A program made the translations under genes and the position numbers. A model generated the notes under the pieces. It was not told the DNA's origin. It did not search any database and saw nothing but the letters and a program-made list of their open reading frames with translations. From CAXBES01 sp963974915 (GTDB lineage Bacteria > Bacteroidota > Bacteroidia > Flavobacteriales > Flavobacteriaceae): DNA of 55,940 nt. Shown piece after piece: positions 16,125-24,604 of the stretch (its first letter is position 1; every line of letters starts with the position of its first letter). The DNA is taken from positions 1 to 55,940 of the forward strand of contig CAXBES010000018.1 of NCBI GenBank assembly GCA_963974915.1. The letters are read 5' to 3'.

Positions 16125-16328
16125 ATGAATTTTTTGTATTTCGATCCGGGATTAGGTGCGATGATTGTTCAGGCTGTAGTAGCTGCTGCTGCTGGGGTTT
16201 TACTTTTTTCGAAAGGTGTTATGTATAAGGTGAAGTCATTTTTTGGATTGACCAAGGATGAGGATGATACTTACGATTCAATTGATATTGATGAGAAAGA
16301 CACCGAGGTAAATGACAAAAGAGAGTAA
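16125..16328 (+). CDS. Small one-helix membrane protein
   Basis: The 67-residue protein opens with an FDPGLG motif (6-11), followed by one Ala-rich membrane helix (about 13-30), a basic juxtamembrane stretch (YKVKSFFG) and a strongly acidic tail. Short proteins with a DPG-G start and one helix occur beside glycan-modification genes in many bacteria, and I know of no assigned function. Its end overlaps the methyltransferase gene by 17 bp. That argues for coupled translation and a shared task, perhaps as a membrane anchor or partner. Confidence 0.8.
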   Translation: MNFLYFDPGLGAMIVQAVVAAAAGVLLFSKGVMYKVKSFFGLTKDEDDTYDSIDIDEKDTEVNDKRE

Positions 16329-17712
16329 TAGCGTACACGAAGCTTCTTTTAGAGATCCTTCGGGTTATATGTTTCACGATGGTGAGACTTTACGAAGGGT
16401 AATAAATCCAATATATTTTAGTCAGTATAATAAGTTAAAGGACAGTGGGTTCTTTCAGACTCTAATTGAAAAAGAGTTGTTGATCCCTCATGAGGAAACG
16501 TCTGTTTCTGAAGAGAAAATAGTGATCACTCCCGAAGAGATTCCTTTTATTACCAATCCGTATGAGTGGAGTTTTGAGCAGTTTAAGCACGCTGCTTTAC
16601 ACACGTTAAAAATTCAGAAATACGCTCTTTCTAAGGGTTTTATTTTAAAGGATGCCTCTGCTTACAATATCACCTTCCACAAAGGAAAGCCAATTTTTAT
16701 AGATACGTTATCGTTCGATTTTTACGAAGCGGATACTCCGTGGCGTGCTTACAAACAATTTATCACCCATTTTTTTGGTCCGTTGGTCTTAGCAAAATAC
16801 CACGGCACCGATATTTTTAAGATGCTACAATCGCATATTGATGGGCTGCCGGTAAAGCTGATCGCATCACTGCTTCCTAAAAAAACGAAATTGAGTTCTA
16901 CTTTGTATACCAATATCCATTTATTGGCGAAAATGGAGGCAAAGCACAGCGAAGATTACAAGGCCGAAACAAAAGTTGCAAAGTTGTCTCAGAAGGCACA
17001 GAACAATATTCTTACGAGTCTGTTTGATTATATCAGGAAACTTGAGTTGAACGAATCTAGCGAATGGGGAGATTATTATGCAAAAACGAATTATGAGACT
17101 GCGGCTTTTGAAGGTAAGAAAAAGTTAATTCGTAGCTGGGTAGAACAGCTAAAGCCGAATCGATTAATTGATGTGGGAGGTAACGACGGTACTTTCGGAA
17201 GAACTGTGATCGATTTGGTTCCGCATATGATCGTGACAGATATTGATAGCAATGCAGTAGATCATAATTACCATCAGGTTCAGAAGAATAAAGAGAAAAA
17301 TATGCTTCCTTTTGTGTGCGATGTGTTACAACCTGCACCGGGCATTGGTTTTAATAATACCGAACGATCTTCGCTTATTAAGCGTTTACAGGAATACGCT
17401 CCTGATGTTACGATGGCATTGGCTCTTATTCATCATATAACCCTTTCGGGAAATGTTCCATTTGTGAAATCGGCTGCATTCTTTGCTAAATTTTCGAAGC
17501 ATTTGATCATAGAATTTCCGAAACGGGAAGACTCATGGGTCGAATCTCTACTGGTTAGAAAAAGAGAGTTTATAAATCATTTCGATTTTTATAATGAAAA
17601 AGAATTCGAGGAAGGGTATTCGCAATATTTCGAATTAGTAAAGCGGGAAGAAGTAGCCGGAACCCAACGGATTTTATACTTGTTTAAAGTTAAAGGATAT
17701 GAGGCTATTTGA
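16312..17712 (+). CDS. SAM-dependent methyltransferase with kinase-like N-terminal region
   Basis: The 466-residue protein has two parts. The C-terminal half is a class I methyltransferase with motif I LIDVGGNDGTFG (285-296) and a following acidic strand, TDIDSN (309-314). The N-terminal half contains D114-x4-N119 followed by D131 in PIFIDTLSF, the same order and nearly the same spacing as the catalytic loop and metal-binding Asp of protein and sugar kinases. Related proteins are labelled NoeA-like nodulation methyltransferases in databases. The gene overlaps both neighbours (17 bp upstream, 14 bp downstream). The methyl acceptor is probably a cell-surface glycan (inference). Confidence 0.8.
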   Translation: MTKESNSVHEASFRDPSGYMFHDGETLRRVINPIYFSQYNKLKDSGFFQTLIEKELLIPHEETSVSEEKIVITPEEIPFITNPYEWSFEQFKHAALHTLKIQKYALSKGFILKDASAYNITFHKGKPIFIDTLSFDFYEADTPWRAYKQFITHFFGPLVLAKYHGTDIFKMLQSHIDGLPVKLIASLLPKKTKLSSTLYTNIHLLAKMEAKHSEDYKAETKVAKLSQKAQNNILTSLFDYIRKLELNESSEWGDYYAKTNYETAAFEGKKKLIRSWVEQLKPNRLIDVGGNDGTFGRTVIDLVPHMIVTDIDSNAVDHNYHQVQKNKEKNMLPFVCDVLQPAPGIGFNNTERSSLIKRLQEYAPDVTMALALIHHITLSGNVPFVKSAAFFAKFSKHLIIEFPKREDSWVESLLVRKREFINHFDFYNEKEFEEGYSQYFELVKREEVAGTQRILYLFKVKGYEAI

Positions 17713-19189
17713 AAAGCTGAAGATCTTTAAAAGCTTTCTTACTAATAATAAAGAATACCCAATCGTAGCTGCAATTGCAGCCGGGTTGTACCCTTTCTTT
17801 TTCTATTATTCTAATAACTACGCCCTGGTAAATTCCCGGGAACATTTGATGTATTTCGTGTTCTCATTTTTATTAGTTCCAATTTTAGGGTTTGTTTTGG
17901 GTTACAGACTGTTCTCAATCCGTACCTTATTGCCATATAGGAAGTATGTATTACCATTTCTTAATTTTTCCGTCTTCTTATTCCTTTTAGCAATTTGTCA
18001 TTTTGCCAGAATTCATACGAAAGCGAGTATTTTAGCTTTAGTTTTAGCAGCTTTAGGTGCCTATTTTTTACATAACTATATAAAGAGAATAATTATACTT
18101 CAGTTTATCCTGGCAGCTATTGGAGGAGTAATGGTCGCGGGCAATATTTATAGTGAGCTTACTTATTCTGAAAGTTGGGTGCAACAACCCGACGATATAG
18201 AAGATGTAATTTTTAAGCAAAAACCGAATGTTTATTTCATTCAACCCGATGGCTATGTAAATTTTTCAGAATTGAGTCAGGGCTATTACAAATTTGAAAA
18301 TTCGGGATTTGAAGCGTATTTGAATAAGGAGGGGTTTAAGAATTACGACGATTTCAGAAGTAATTATGCTTCTACTTTATCTTCAAATAGTTCAATGTTT
18401 ATGATGAAACATCACTACTATGGCGAAGGTATTTCCATTAATGGTAGTTTTGCAAGTAGAGATATTATTATTTCGAAGAACACGGTACTTGATGTTTTTA
18501 AGAGAAATGGGTATCTCACACATTTTCTAACTGAAACACCTTATTTGCTTTTAAGCAGGCCGGAGATAGGTTATCATAAAAGTAATTTTGTCTTAAAAGA
18601 TGTGCCTTTTATTAGCACAGGATTTCAAAGTGAGAAGCTGGTAACAGATTCGCTACCAAAATATTTGAAAGAGGATAAAAATAAGCCAAAGTTCTTTTTT
18701 ATTGAAATCTTTAACCCCGGCCATATCCGAAATGCGAAATCTAAATCTCGTGGTGTAGAAGGGGAGCGAGAAGCATGGCTTGACAATATAGAAGTTTCTA
18801 ATGCAAAATTGGAGAACATTATTGAACAAATAAAAGAGAATGATCCAAATCCGTTAATAGTGATATTGTCTGATCACGGGGGTTATGTGGGATTTGAATA
18901 CGCGGGAGAGATATATACTAAAACTACGGATGAAAGTAAGATAAAGTCTGTTTTCAGTACCATTTTATCCATACATTGGCCTTATGGTAATGTTCCCGAA
19001 TACGATGAGCATTTAGAGACATCAGTGAACATATTTAGAGTACTTTTTTCATATTTAAGTAAGAATCAATCTTATATGAAAAACATGCAAGATAACGGAA
19101 GTTATCTCGTTATTAAGAAAGGCGCACCACAGGGTGTATATCAATACATTGAGCCGGATGGTTCGGTTGGATTTAAACGCCTAAACTAA
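17699..19189 (+). CDS. Membrane alkaline-phosphatase-superfamily protein, copy 1
   Basis: The 496-residue protein has four or five N-terminal membrane helices (about 20-150) and an extracytoplasmic hydrolase/transferase domain. Metal ligands are suggested at D184 in IQPDGY and at D392/H393 in SDHGG, with a candidate nucleophile T226 in SNYASTLSSNSS. The CxPSR signature of true sulfatases is absent. The layout resembles LtaS or EptA-like phosphotransferases, so transfer of a phospho group onto a surface glycan or lipid is plausible but not shown. It overlaps the methyltransferase gene by 14 bp and is followed by a paralogue. Confidence 0.82.
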   Translation: MRLFEKLKIFKSFLTNNKEYPIVAAIAAGLYPFFFYYSNNYALVNSREHLMYFVFSFLLVPILGFVLGYRLFSIRTLLPYRKYVLPFLNFSVFLFLLAICHFARIHTKASILALVLAALGAYFLHNYIKRIIILQFILAAIGGVMVAGNIYSELTYSESWVQQPDDIEDVIFKQKPNVYFIQPDGYVNFSELSQGYYKFENSGFEAYLNKEGFKNYDDFRSNYASTLSSNSSMFMMKHHYYGEGISINGSFASRDIIISKNTVLDVFKRNGYLTHFLTETPYLLLSRPEIGYHKSNFVLKDVPFISTGFQSEKLVTDSLPKYLKEDKNKPKFFFIEIFNPGHIRNAKSKSRGVEGEREAWLDNIEVSNAKLENIIEQIKENDPNPLIVILSDHGGYVGFEYAGEIYTKTTDESKIKSVFSTILSIHWPYGNVPEYDEHLETSVNIFRVLFSYLSKNQSYMKNMQDNGSYLVIKKGAPQGVYQYIEPDGSVGFKRLN

Positions 19190-19240
19190 TATTTTTGCTG
19201 AATCGCATGAGCTTAATAAATTCACAATTGGAAGCTATTT

Positions 19241-20722
19241 ATGATAAATAAAAGTGAGAGTGGTTTTTCGAGGTATATAGATCTGGATGGTATGAATCCT
19301 GTTCTCTTAGGCACGATCTGCGGAATCTATCCATTCTTATTCTATGTTTCAAATAATTTTTTTGCAAGTAATTCTCTGGAGCACTGGGGCTTTTTTACTT
19401 TGGTCTTTATAGGGTTGCCCATATTGCTTTTTACCTTATTGGGCTTTATTATTAGCCGCTTTTCACGTTTACAAGCTTATAAGAAACATCTTTTATTTGT
19501 ATCCATAATTATAATCACCGGGTTCTTTTTGTCGTATGCCTCGAGTTTACTAATTAAAAAGAAGATACTCCTGGTAGTTCTAATTGTGAGTATTCTTTTA
19601 TCTATTAAATTAAATGACAGGTATAAAAAATTGTTAGTGTTAATAGTTATTCTATCTGTATTACCTTTCTTAAAGACTTCCTATAAATTATACGAACATC
19701 TGTCGCATAAAGAATGGTTAGAGCAACCTGATGATATTGAAAGCGTACAATTTACCAAGACACCCAATGTTTATATGATTCAACCCGACGGATATGTTGG
19801 AAGGTCAATGATGGAAGGACCTCTGTATAATTACAAGAGTGATTTGTACGAATATCTGGAAGATGAAGGGTTTAAGGTATACGATGATTTTAGGTCAAAT
19901 TATCCCGCCAGCCTAAATTCTAACTCCTCGCTATTTGCGATGCGTCAACATCAATTTGGGAGTTCATTAATGCCCGATTTTGAAATGCCCGATGCCCGAG
20001 AGGTGATATCCGGAAATAATCCGGTACATTCAATCTTTAAAAAGAACAATTATAAGACCTTCTTTGTCGCGGAAGATGAATATTTTCAACAAAATAAATG
20101 TGATCAATTATACGATTATTTCAATATAGATATCGACGATGTAGCTTATTTTAGTAAAGGGGAAAGTGTCACGAGAAAGGTGCTACCCGATGTCAAAGAA
20201 GCTTTTGAACACAGAACCGACAAGCCGTCGTTCTTTTTTATAGAAAAGTGTCTGCCCCACCACGTGCATTTTTATGCCGAAGGTGATCGTGTGGCGAAAG
20301 AGCGAATAGAGTATCTGGAAAAAATAGAAGAAGTAAATATTTGGTTAAAAGAAACAATTGATTTTATCACATCACAAGATCCCGATGGAATTATTATTGT
20401 ACTCGCCGATCATGGAGGTTGGGTAGGAATGAATAATTATAAGGAAATGTTTAGTACCAAATCTCCGGAGCATATCAATTCTATTTATTCAAACCTTGCG
20501 GCCATAAAGTGGAATGGCTTTAATGAGGAAGGATATGATGAAAAACTTAGAACCAACGTTAATATGTTTAGGGTTCTGTTTGCTGCCTTAAGTGAAAACA
20601 AAAGCTATTTAAATTTTATGGAAGACAATTCGAGTTATAATTTACACTTGGAGAAATCGTTTTTCAACGGAGTGAGCAAAGTTATGGATGATAGTGGGGA
20701 AGTGATTTACGAAAAGCAATAA
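19241..20722 (+). CDS. Membrane alkaline-phosphatase-superfamily protein, copy 2
   Basis: The 493-residue protein is a paralogue of the gene just upstream, with the same membrane-domain plan and landmarks: QPDDIE at about 162-167, D183 in QPDGY, candidate nucleophile S224 in SNYPASLNSNSS, and D390/H391 in ADHGG. The middle of the domain has diverged, which suggests an old duplication with a different acceptor or donor. Copy 1 has a Thr where copy 2 has a Ser at the likely nucleophile. The gap to copy 1 is 51 bp. Confidence 0.82.
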   Translation: MINKSESGFSRYIDLDGMNPVLLGTICGIYPFLFYVSNNFFASNSLEHWGFFTLVFIGLPILLFTLLGFIISRFSRLQAYKKHLLFVSIIIITGFFLSYASSLLIKKKILLVVLIVSILLSIKLNDRYKKLLVLIVILSVLPFLKTSYKLYEHLSHKEWLEQPDDIESVQFTKTPNVYMIQPDGYVGRSMMEGPLYNYKSDLYEYLEDEGFKVYDDFRSNYPASLNSNSSLFAMRQHQFGSSLMPDFEMPDAREVISGNNPVHSIFKKNNYKTFFVAEDEYFQQNKCDQLYDYFNIDIDDVAYFSKGESVTRKVLPDVKEAFEHRTDKPSFFFIEKCLPHHVHFYAEGDRVAKERIEYLEKIEEVNIWLKETIDFITSQDPDGIIIVLADHGGWVGMNNYKEMFSTKSPEHINSIYSNLAAIKWNGFNEEGYDEKLRTNVNMFRVLFAALSENKSYLNFMEDNSSYNLHLEKSFFNGVSKVMDDSGEVIYEKQ

Positions 20723-20807
20723 ACATATAATTAAACCAATAAATTCAGGAAATATCTACCTAGTTAAAAAATATAGCGCTGATCAGAAAGATACATGGAA
20801 TCAGTTC

Positions 20808-21725
20808 GTGCTTCGAGCAAAGAACGCAACTTTTTTGTTTCATAGAGATTTTATGGACTATCATAGCGACCGTTTTCAGGACGCCAGTCTTATGATTTAT
20901 AAGTCGGAAAAGTTAGTTGCTGTTATGCCATTAAATGATTCCAACGGAGAATTATATTCACACCAAGGATTGTCTTACGGAGGTTTGCTGCTTAGTAAAA
21001 AGTCGAAGTTTAAAGAGGTATTGAGTATTAAGAGAGAATTACTTGTATATTTAACTTCGGAAGGATTTGTTAAGTTGCATTTAAAAGTAATGCCGAAGAT
21101 TTATCACCTGGCGCCTGCAGATGAGATGGATTATTTGTTATTTCTGCTGAAGGCAAATAGAACCAGAGTTGATCTTTCAAGCACCATCGATCTTCAGGAT
21201 CCTATCAAAATACAATCTAATAGGATTGAAGGAGTAAAAAAGGCACAAAAGTTAGGATTAAAAATAGTTCAGGAAAGTACGTTCACTTCTTTTTGGAATG
21301 AAATTTTAATCCCTAATCTCGCATTGCAACATCAGGCGAAACCGGTTCATAGTTTGATCGAAATAGAGTATTTGCATTCAAAGTTTCCGGAGCAAATTCA
21401 ACAATTCAATGTGTACGATGGTGATAAGATCGTTGCAGGAGCAACCCTTTTTATTTCTAATCATCTGGTTCATGTACAGTATATTTCGGCAAACTCAGAC
21501 AAACAGCGACTGGGGAGTCTTGATTTTCTATTCTATGAACTTATTACCGATAAGTTTAAGGATAAGAAATATTTCGATTTTGGAATTTCTAATGAAAACC
21601 AAGGTGAGAATTTAAATGAGGGCTTACTGTATTGGAAAGAAAGTTTTGGTGCCAGAGCAATATCACACGAATTTTATACCATAGACACTAATAATTTCAA
21701 AAATTTAGACTCGGTTTTTATATGA
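20808..21725 (+). CDS. FemAB/GNAT-like acyltransferase
   Basis: The 305-residue reading starts at a GTG, the only usual start codon available. It shows KNATFLFHRDFMDYHSDRF near the N-terminus and HQGLSYGGLLL at about 50-60, typical of the FemAB-like GNAT proteins found in glycan clusters. These transfer an acyl or aminoacyl group to an amino sugar or peptide. The same frame stays open upstream to 20706 and encodes a family-like start (IYLVKKYSADQKDTWNQFVL) without any ATG, GTG or TTG, so the true start may be a rare codon at 20730-20756. The 3' end overlaps the aminotransferase gene by 4 bp (ATGA). Confidence 0.8.
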   Translation: MLRAKNATFLFHRDFMDYHSDRFQDASLMIYKSEKLVAVMPLNDSNGELYSHQGLSYGGLLLSKKSKFKEVLSIKRELLVYLTSEGFVKLHLKVMPKIYHLAPADEMDYLLFLLKANRTRVDLSSTIDLQDPIKIQSNRIEGVKKAQKLGLKIVQESTFTSFWNEILIPNLALQHQAKPVHSLIEIEYLHSKFPEQIQQFNVYDGDKIVAGATLFISNHLVHVQYISANSDKQRLGSLDFLFYELITDKFKDKKYFDFGISNENQGENLNEGLLYWKESFGARAISHEFYTIDTNNFKNLDSVFI

Positions 21726-22822
21726 TCCCATTCTTAGATTTACATAGAATTAATAAAGGCTATGAGTCCCAGTTTACTGCAGTGTTTAAAGAGTTCTTAG
21801 ATTCTGGTCATTATATTTTAGGAGATAAGTTAAGTAAATTTGAATCAGAATTTGCCGAATATTGCGATGTTGATCATTGTATTGGGGTGGCTAATGGTTT
21901 AGATGCCTTAAAACTTATCCTTGTGGCATATAAAGTGTTGGGTAAGATAAATGTTGGAGATGAGGTTTTGGTGGCGTCAAATACGTTTATTGCTACAGTT
22001 TTGGCTATACAACAGGCAGGAATGGTGCCCGTTTTGGTTGAAGTAGAAGAAAATGACTACAATTTTAATAAAGAAGCCTTAGCTGAGGCAATTACTCCAA
22101 GATCCAGAGCAATTATGCCGGTTCATCTTTACGGTCAATTGGCACCTATGGAAATGATCCAATCCCTGGCAGAGAAGCACGGGTTGTTAGTGATCGAAGA
22201 TGCCGCGCAGGCACATGGCGCCATAAATGATAAAGGTGTAAGAGCCGGAAATATTGGTGATGCCGCGGCCTTTAGTTTTTATCCGGCAAAAAATTTGGGT
22301 GCCCTTGGTGATGGAGGGGCAGTAACAACTAATGATCCTGAAGTAGCTTTGATCGTTAAAAAGCTTCGTAATTACGGTACTTCATCAAAGTATATTAATG
22401 AATATAGTGGATTTAATTCTCGCTTAGATGAAATTCAAGCAGCCATTCTTAGTATAAAACTAAAAAATTTGGATGCAGATAATAGGAGAAGACAGGTAAT
22501 TGCCAAAAGATATACTTCAGAAATAACAAATGAAAAGATTTCACTTCCTCGATATCATAATGAAGGAGCGCATGTTTATCATCTGTTTGTAATAAGAGTT
22601 GAAAACAGAGATCATTTTATGGAATATTTAAAACAGCAACAAATAGATTGCCTAATTCATTATCCTATTGCGCCTCATAAACAACAGGCACTGTCAAATT
22701 TGAGTTATTTAAGTTTTCCGGTATGCGAAAAGTTACATACACAAGTGGTAAGCATTCCCATTAGCCCGGTTATGGATGATTTTCAGGTAGATAAGGTGAT
22801 AACAACAATCAATGCATATTAA
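21722..22822 (+). CDS. DegT/DnrJ/EryC1 sugar aminotransferase (FdtB/QdtB-like)
   Basis: The 366-residue PLP enzyme has EDAAQAHGA (159-167) and the cofactor lysine K190 in SFYPAKNLGALGDGGAV. It moves an amino group from glutamate onto a nucleotide-linked keto-sugar. Because an FdtA/QdtA-type 3,4-ketoisomerase gene lies nearby (24197), the likely substrate is dTDP-3-keto-6-deoxyhexose and the product a 3-amino-3,6-dideoxyhexose. It overlaps the acyltransferase by 4 bp, and the flippase start codon follows directly after its stop. Confidence 0.9.
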   Translation: MIPFLDLHRINKGYESQFTAVFKEFLDSGHYILGDKLSKFESEFAEYCDVDHCIGVANGLDALKLILVAYKVLGKINVGDEVLVASNTFIATVLAIQQAGMVPVLVEVEENDYNFNKEALAEAITPRSRAIMPVHLYGQLAPMEMIQSLAEKHGLLVIEDAAQAHGAINDKGVRAGNIGDAAAFSFYPAKNLGALGDGGAVTTNDPEVALIVKKLRNYGTSSKYINEYSGFNSRLDEIQAAILSIKLKNLDADNRRRQVIAKRYTSEITNEKISLPRYHNEGAHVYHLFVIRVENRDHFMEYLKQQQIDCLIHYPIAPHKQQALSNLSYLSFPVCEKLHTQVVSIPISPVMDDFQVDKVITTINAY

Positions 22823-24136
22823 TTGAAAATACCACATTTTATAAAGGGCAATTTATTGTTAAAGATCACTTCCTTAAATTCGGGAGTAATCGTTGTTCGA
22901 CTGCTGGTAGCATTTTTTATTCAACGTGAGTTAACCGATATTGTAGGTAAAGGGGGTTACGCTAAAATTGGTTCTCTTCGAAATTTGCTCGCGCAATTAA
23001 CTTCGTTAACATCTTTAGGTATATTCAATGGAGTAGTTAAATATGTTGCCGAGTACAAAGAAGATAAAGAACAATTACAGCGACTTTTTTCTACGGCATT
23101 TGTTTTTACGATTGCGGGAAGTCTCATCGCGTTTCTCATTTTATTCTTCGGAGCTGAACGGTTAAGTATTTATTACTTTACTTCTGCAGAGTATACCTAT
23201 ATTATAAAACTCCTTGCGGTTGTAGTTCCGTTTATAAGTATACAACGAGTTTTTAACGGAGTTGTCAACGGTTTGTCCAAGTATAAGAGTTTTGCAAAGA
23301 TCGAATTGATAGCTTACCTCCTAATTGCAGCTACAACACTTAGTTTACTATATTATGATAATTTGGATGGCGCTTTAATGGCAATTGCTATTTCGCCGAT
23401 GATCCAAGTTGTTGTACTCCTGTACATTTTTATTAAAGTGTTAAGGGATTACGTGCAGTTTTCAAAATTGCAATTTAAAGTGCCAATGGCGAAGAGCTTA
23501 CTGGCTTTTACGTTTATGTCCTTCGTTTCTACCGTTCTTTTAAACCAAATTGAAATCGAAATTCGTAACTTTATTACAGATAAGGTAAGTCTAGACGATG
23601 CAGGGATTTGGACCGGGATGACCACGCTGTCTAAGAACTATATGGTCTTTTCGGGTGCAATTTTTAGTCTGTATGTTATTCCGAAGTTTGCGAGTATAAA
23701 GACAGAAAGAGGTTTCAAAAAGGAATTGCTTTTTATTTACAAGACTCTCTTGCCAATATTCGCCCTTGGAATGTTAGTGATTTATTTATGTAGGGGCTTA
23801 TTTATAAAGTATGTCTTTATCGATTTCGATGAAATGGCACCGCTCTTTAAATGGCAACTTTTAGGAGATTTTGTTCGGTTGGCTTCTGTAGTTCTTGCGC
23901 ATCAATTTCTAGCTAAGAAAATGGTTAAGAGTTTTATTTTTTCTGAAATTCTTTCACTTCTCCTATTTTACTTATTTGCAAATTATCTGGTGGATATTTA
24001 TGGAGTGGAAGGTGTTGTTATAGGGCATTTTCTTAGATATATAATTTATTTCGTAGTGGTGTTTTTCCTGGTTATTAGATATTTCAGAAAGGAAAAAAGA
24101 AGAAAACAAACTGAGTTGGATAATGATATTCCGTAA
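22823..24136 (+). CDS. Wzx-type polysaccharide flippase
   Basis: The 437-residue protein has about twelve membrane helices of the MATE/Wzx (MurJ-like) type and moves lipid-linked oligosaccharides across the inner membrane. The start is a TTG placed directly after the TAA of the aminotransferase, so translation is probably coupled. The C-terminus is short and basic (RYFRKEKRRKQ). No Wzy polymerase or ligase was recognised in the window. Confidence 0.85.
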   Translation: MKIPHFIKGNLLLKITSLNSGVIVVRLLVAFFIQRELTDIVGKGGYAKIGSLRNLLAQLTSLTSLGIFNGVVKYVAEYKEDKEQLQRLFSTAFVFTIAGSLIAFLILFFGAERLSIYYFTSAEYTYIIKLLAVVVPFISIQRVFNGVVNGLSKYKSFAKIELIAYLLIAATTLSLLYYDNLDGALMAIAISPMIQVVVLLYIFIKVLRDYVQFSKLQFKVPMAKSLLAFTFMSFVSTVLLNQIEIEIRNFITDKVSLDDAGIWTGMTTLSKNYMVFSGAIFSLYVIPKFASIKTERGFKKELLFIYKTLLPIFALGMLVIYLCRGLFIKYVFIDFDEMAPLFKWQLLGDFVRLASVVLAHQFLAKKMVKSFIFSEILSLLLFYLFANYLVDIYGVEGVVIGHFLRYIIYFVVVFFLVIRYFRKEKRRKQTELDNDIP

Positions 24137-24196
24137 CCGGATCGATTAATCTCATATAAAGCAAATAATCTTTTATATTTACTAAAATTTATTTTT

Positions 24197-24604
24197 TTGA
24201 AGCGTATACGTCTTATAGATATTCCTAAAATTAGTGATCCGGATGGTCGTGGTAATCTATCTGTGGTAGAGAAGGATATTTTGCCATTCTCCATAAAAAG
24301 AGTTTATTATTTATACGATGTCCCAAGTGATTCGACCAGAGGAGGACATGCTCATAAAGAACTCCAACAATTTTTAATTCCATTAAGCGGAAGCTTCGAT
24401 GTTGTCGTTGATGATGGTCACCGGCGAAAAACGATAACCTTGAATAGACCATATAAAGGTCTTTTTATACCCAATGGGATATGGCGGGAGTTAGAGAATT
24501 TTTCTGCGGGGGCAGTATGTTTATCGCTTGTAAGTGCCGAATACAGTGAAGAAGATTATATAAGGGAGTACGCCGATTTTAAAAAGTACATTGAAAATAA
24601 TTAG
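24197..24604 (+). CDS. FdtA/QdtA-type dTDP-6-deoxyhexose 3,4-ketoisomerase
   Basis: The 135-residue single cupin protein has DGRGNLSVVEKD near 16-27, the His-rich active-site strand RGGHAHKELQQF (48-59) and a late GIWRELENFS stretch. The family isomerises dTDP-4-keto-6-deoxyglucose to the 3-keto sugar, before the FdtB-type aminotransferase acts. FdtA makes the galacto form and QdtA the gluco form, and which of these it is cannot be told by eye. It starts at TTG 24197. Its 3' end overlaps the opposite glycosyltransferase by 4 bp. Confidence 0.88.
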   Translation: MKRIRLIDIPKISDPDGRGNLSVVEKDILPFSIKRVYYLYDVPSDSTRGGHAHKELQQFLIPLSGSFDVVVDDGHRRKTITLNRPYKGLFIPNGIWRELENFSAGAVCLSLVSAEYSEEDYIREYADFKKYIENN

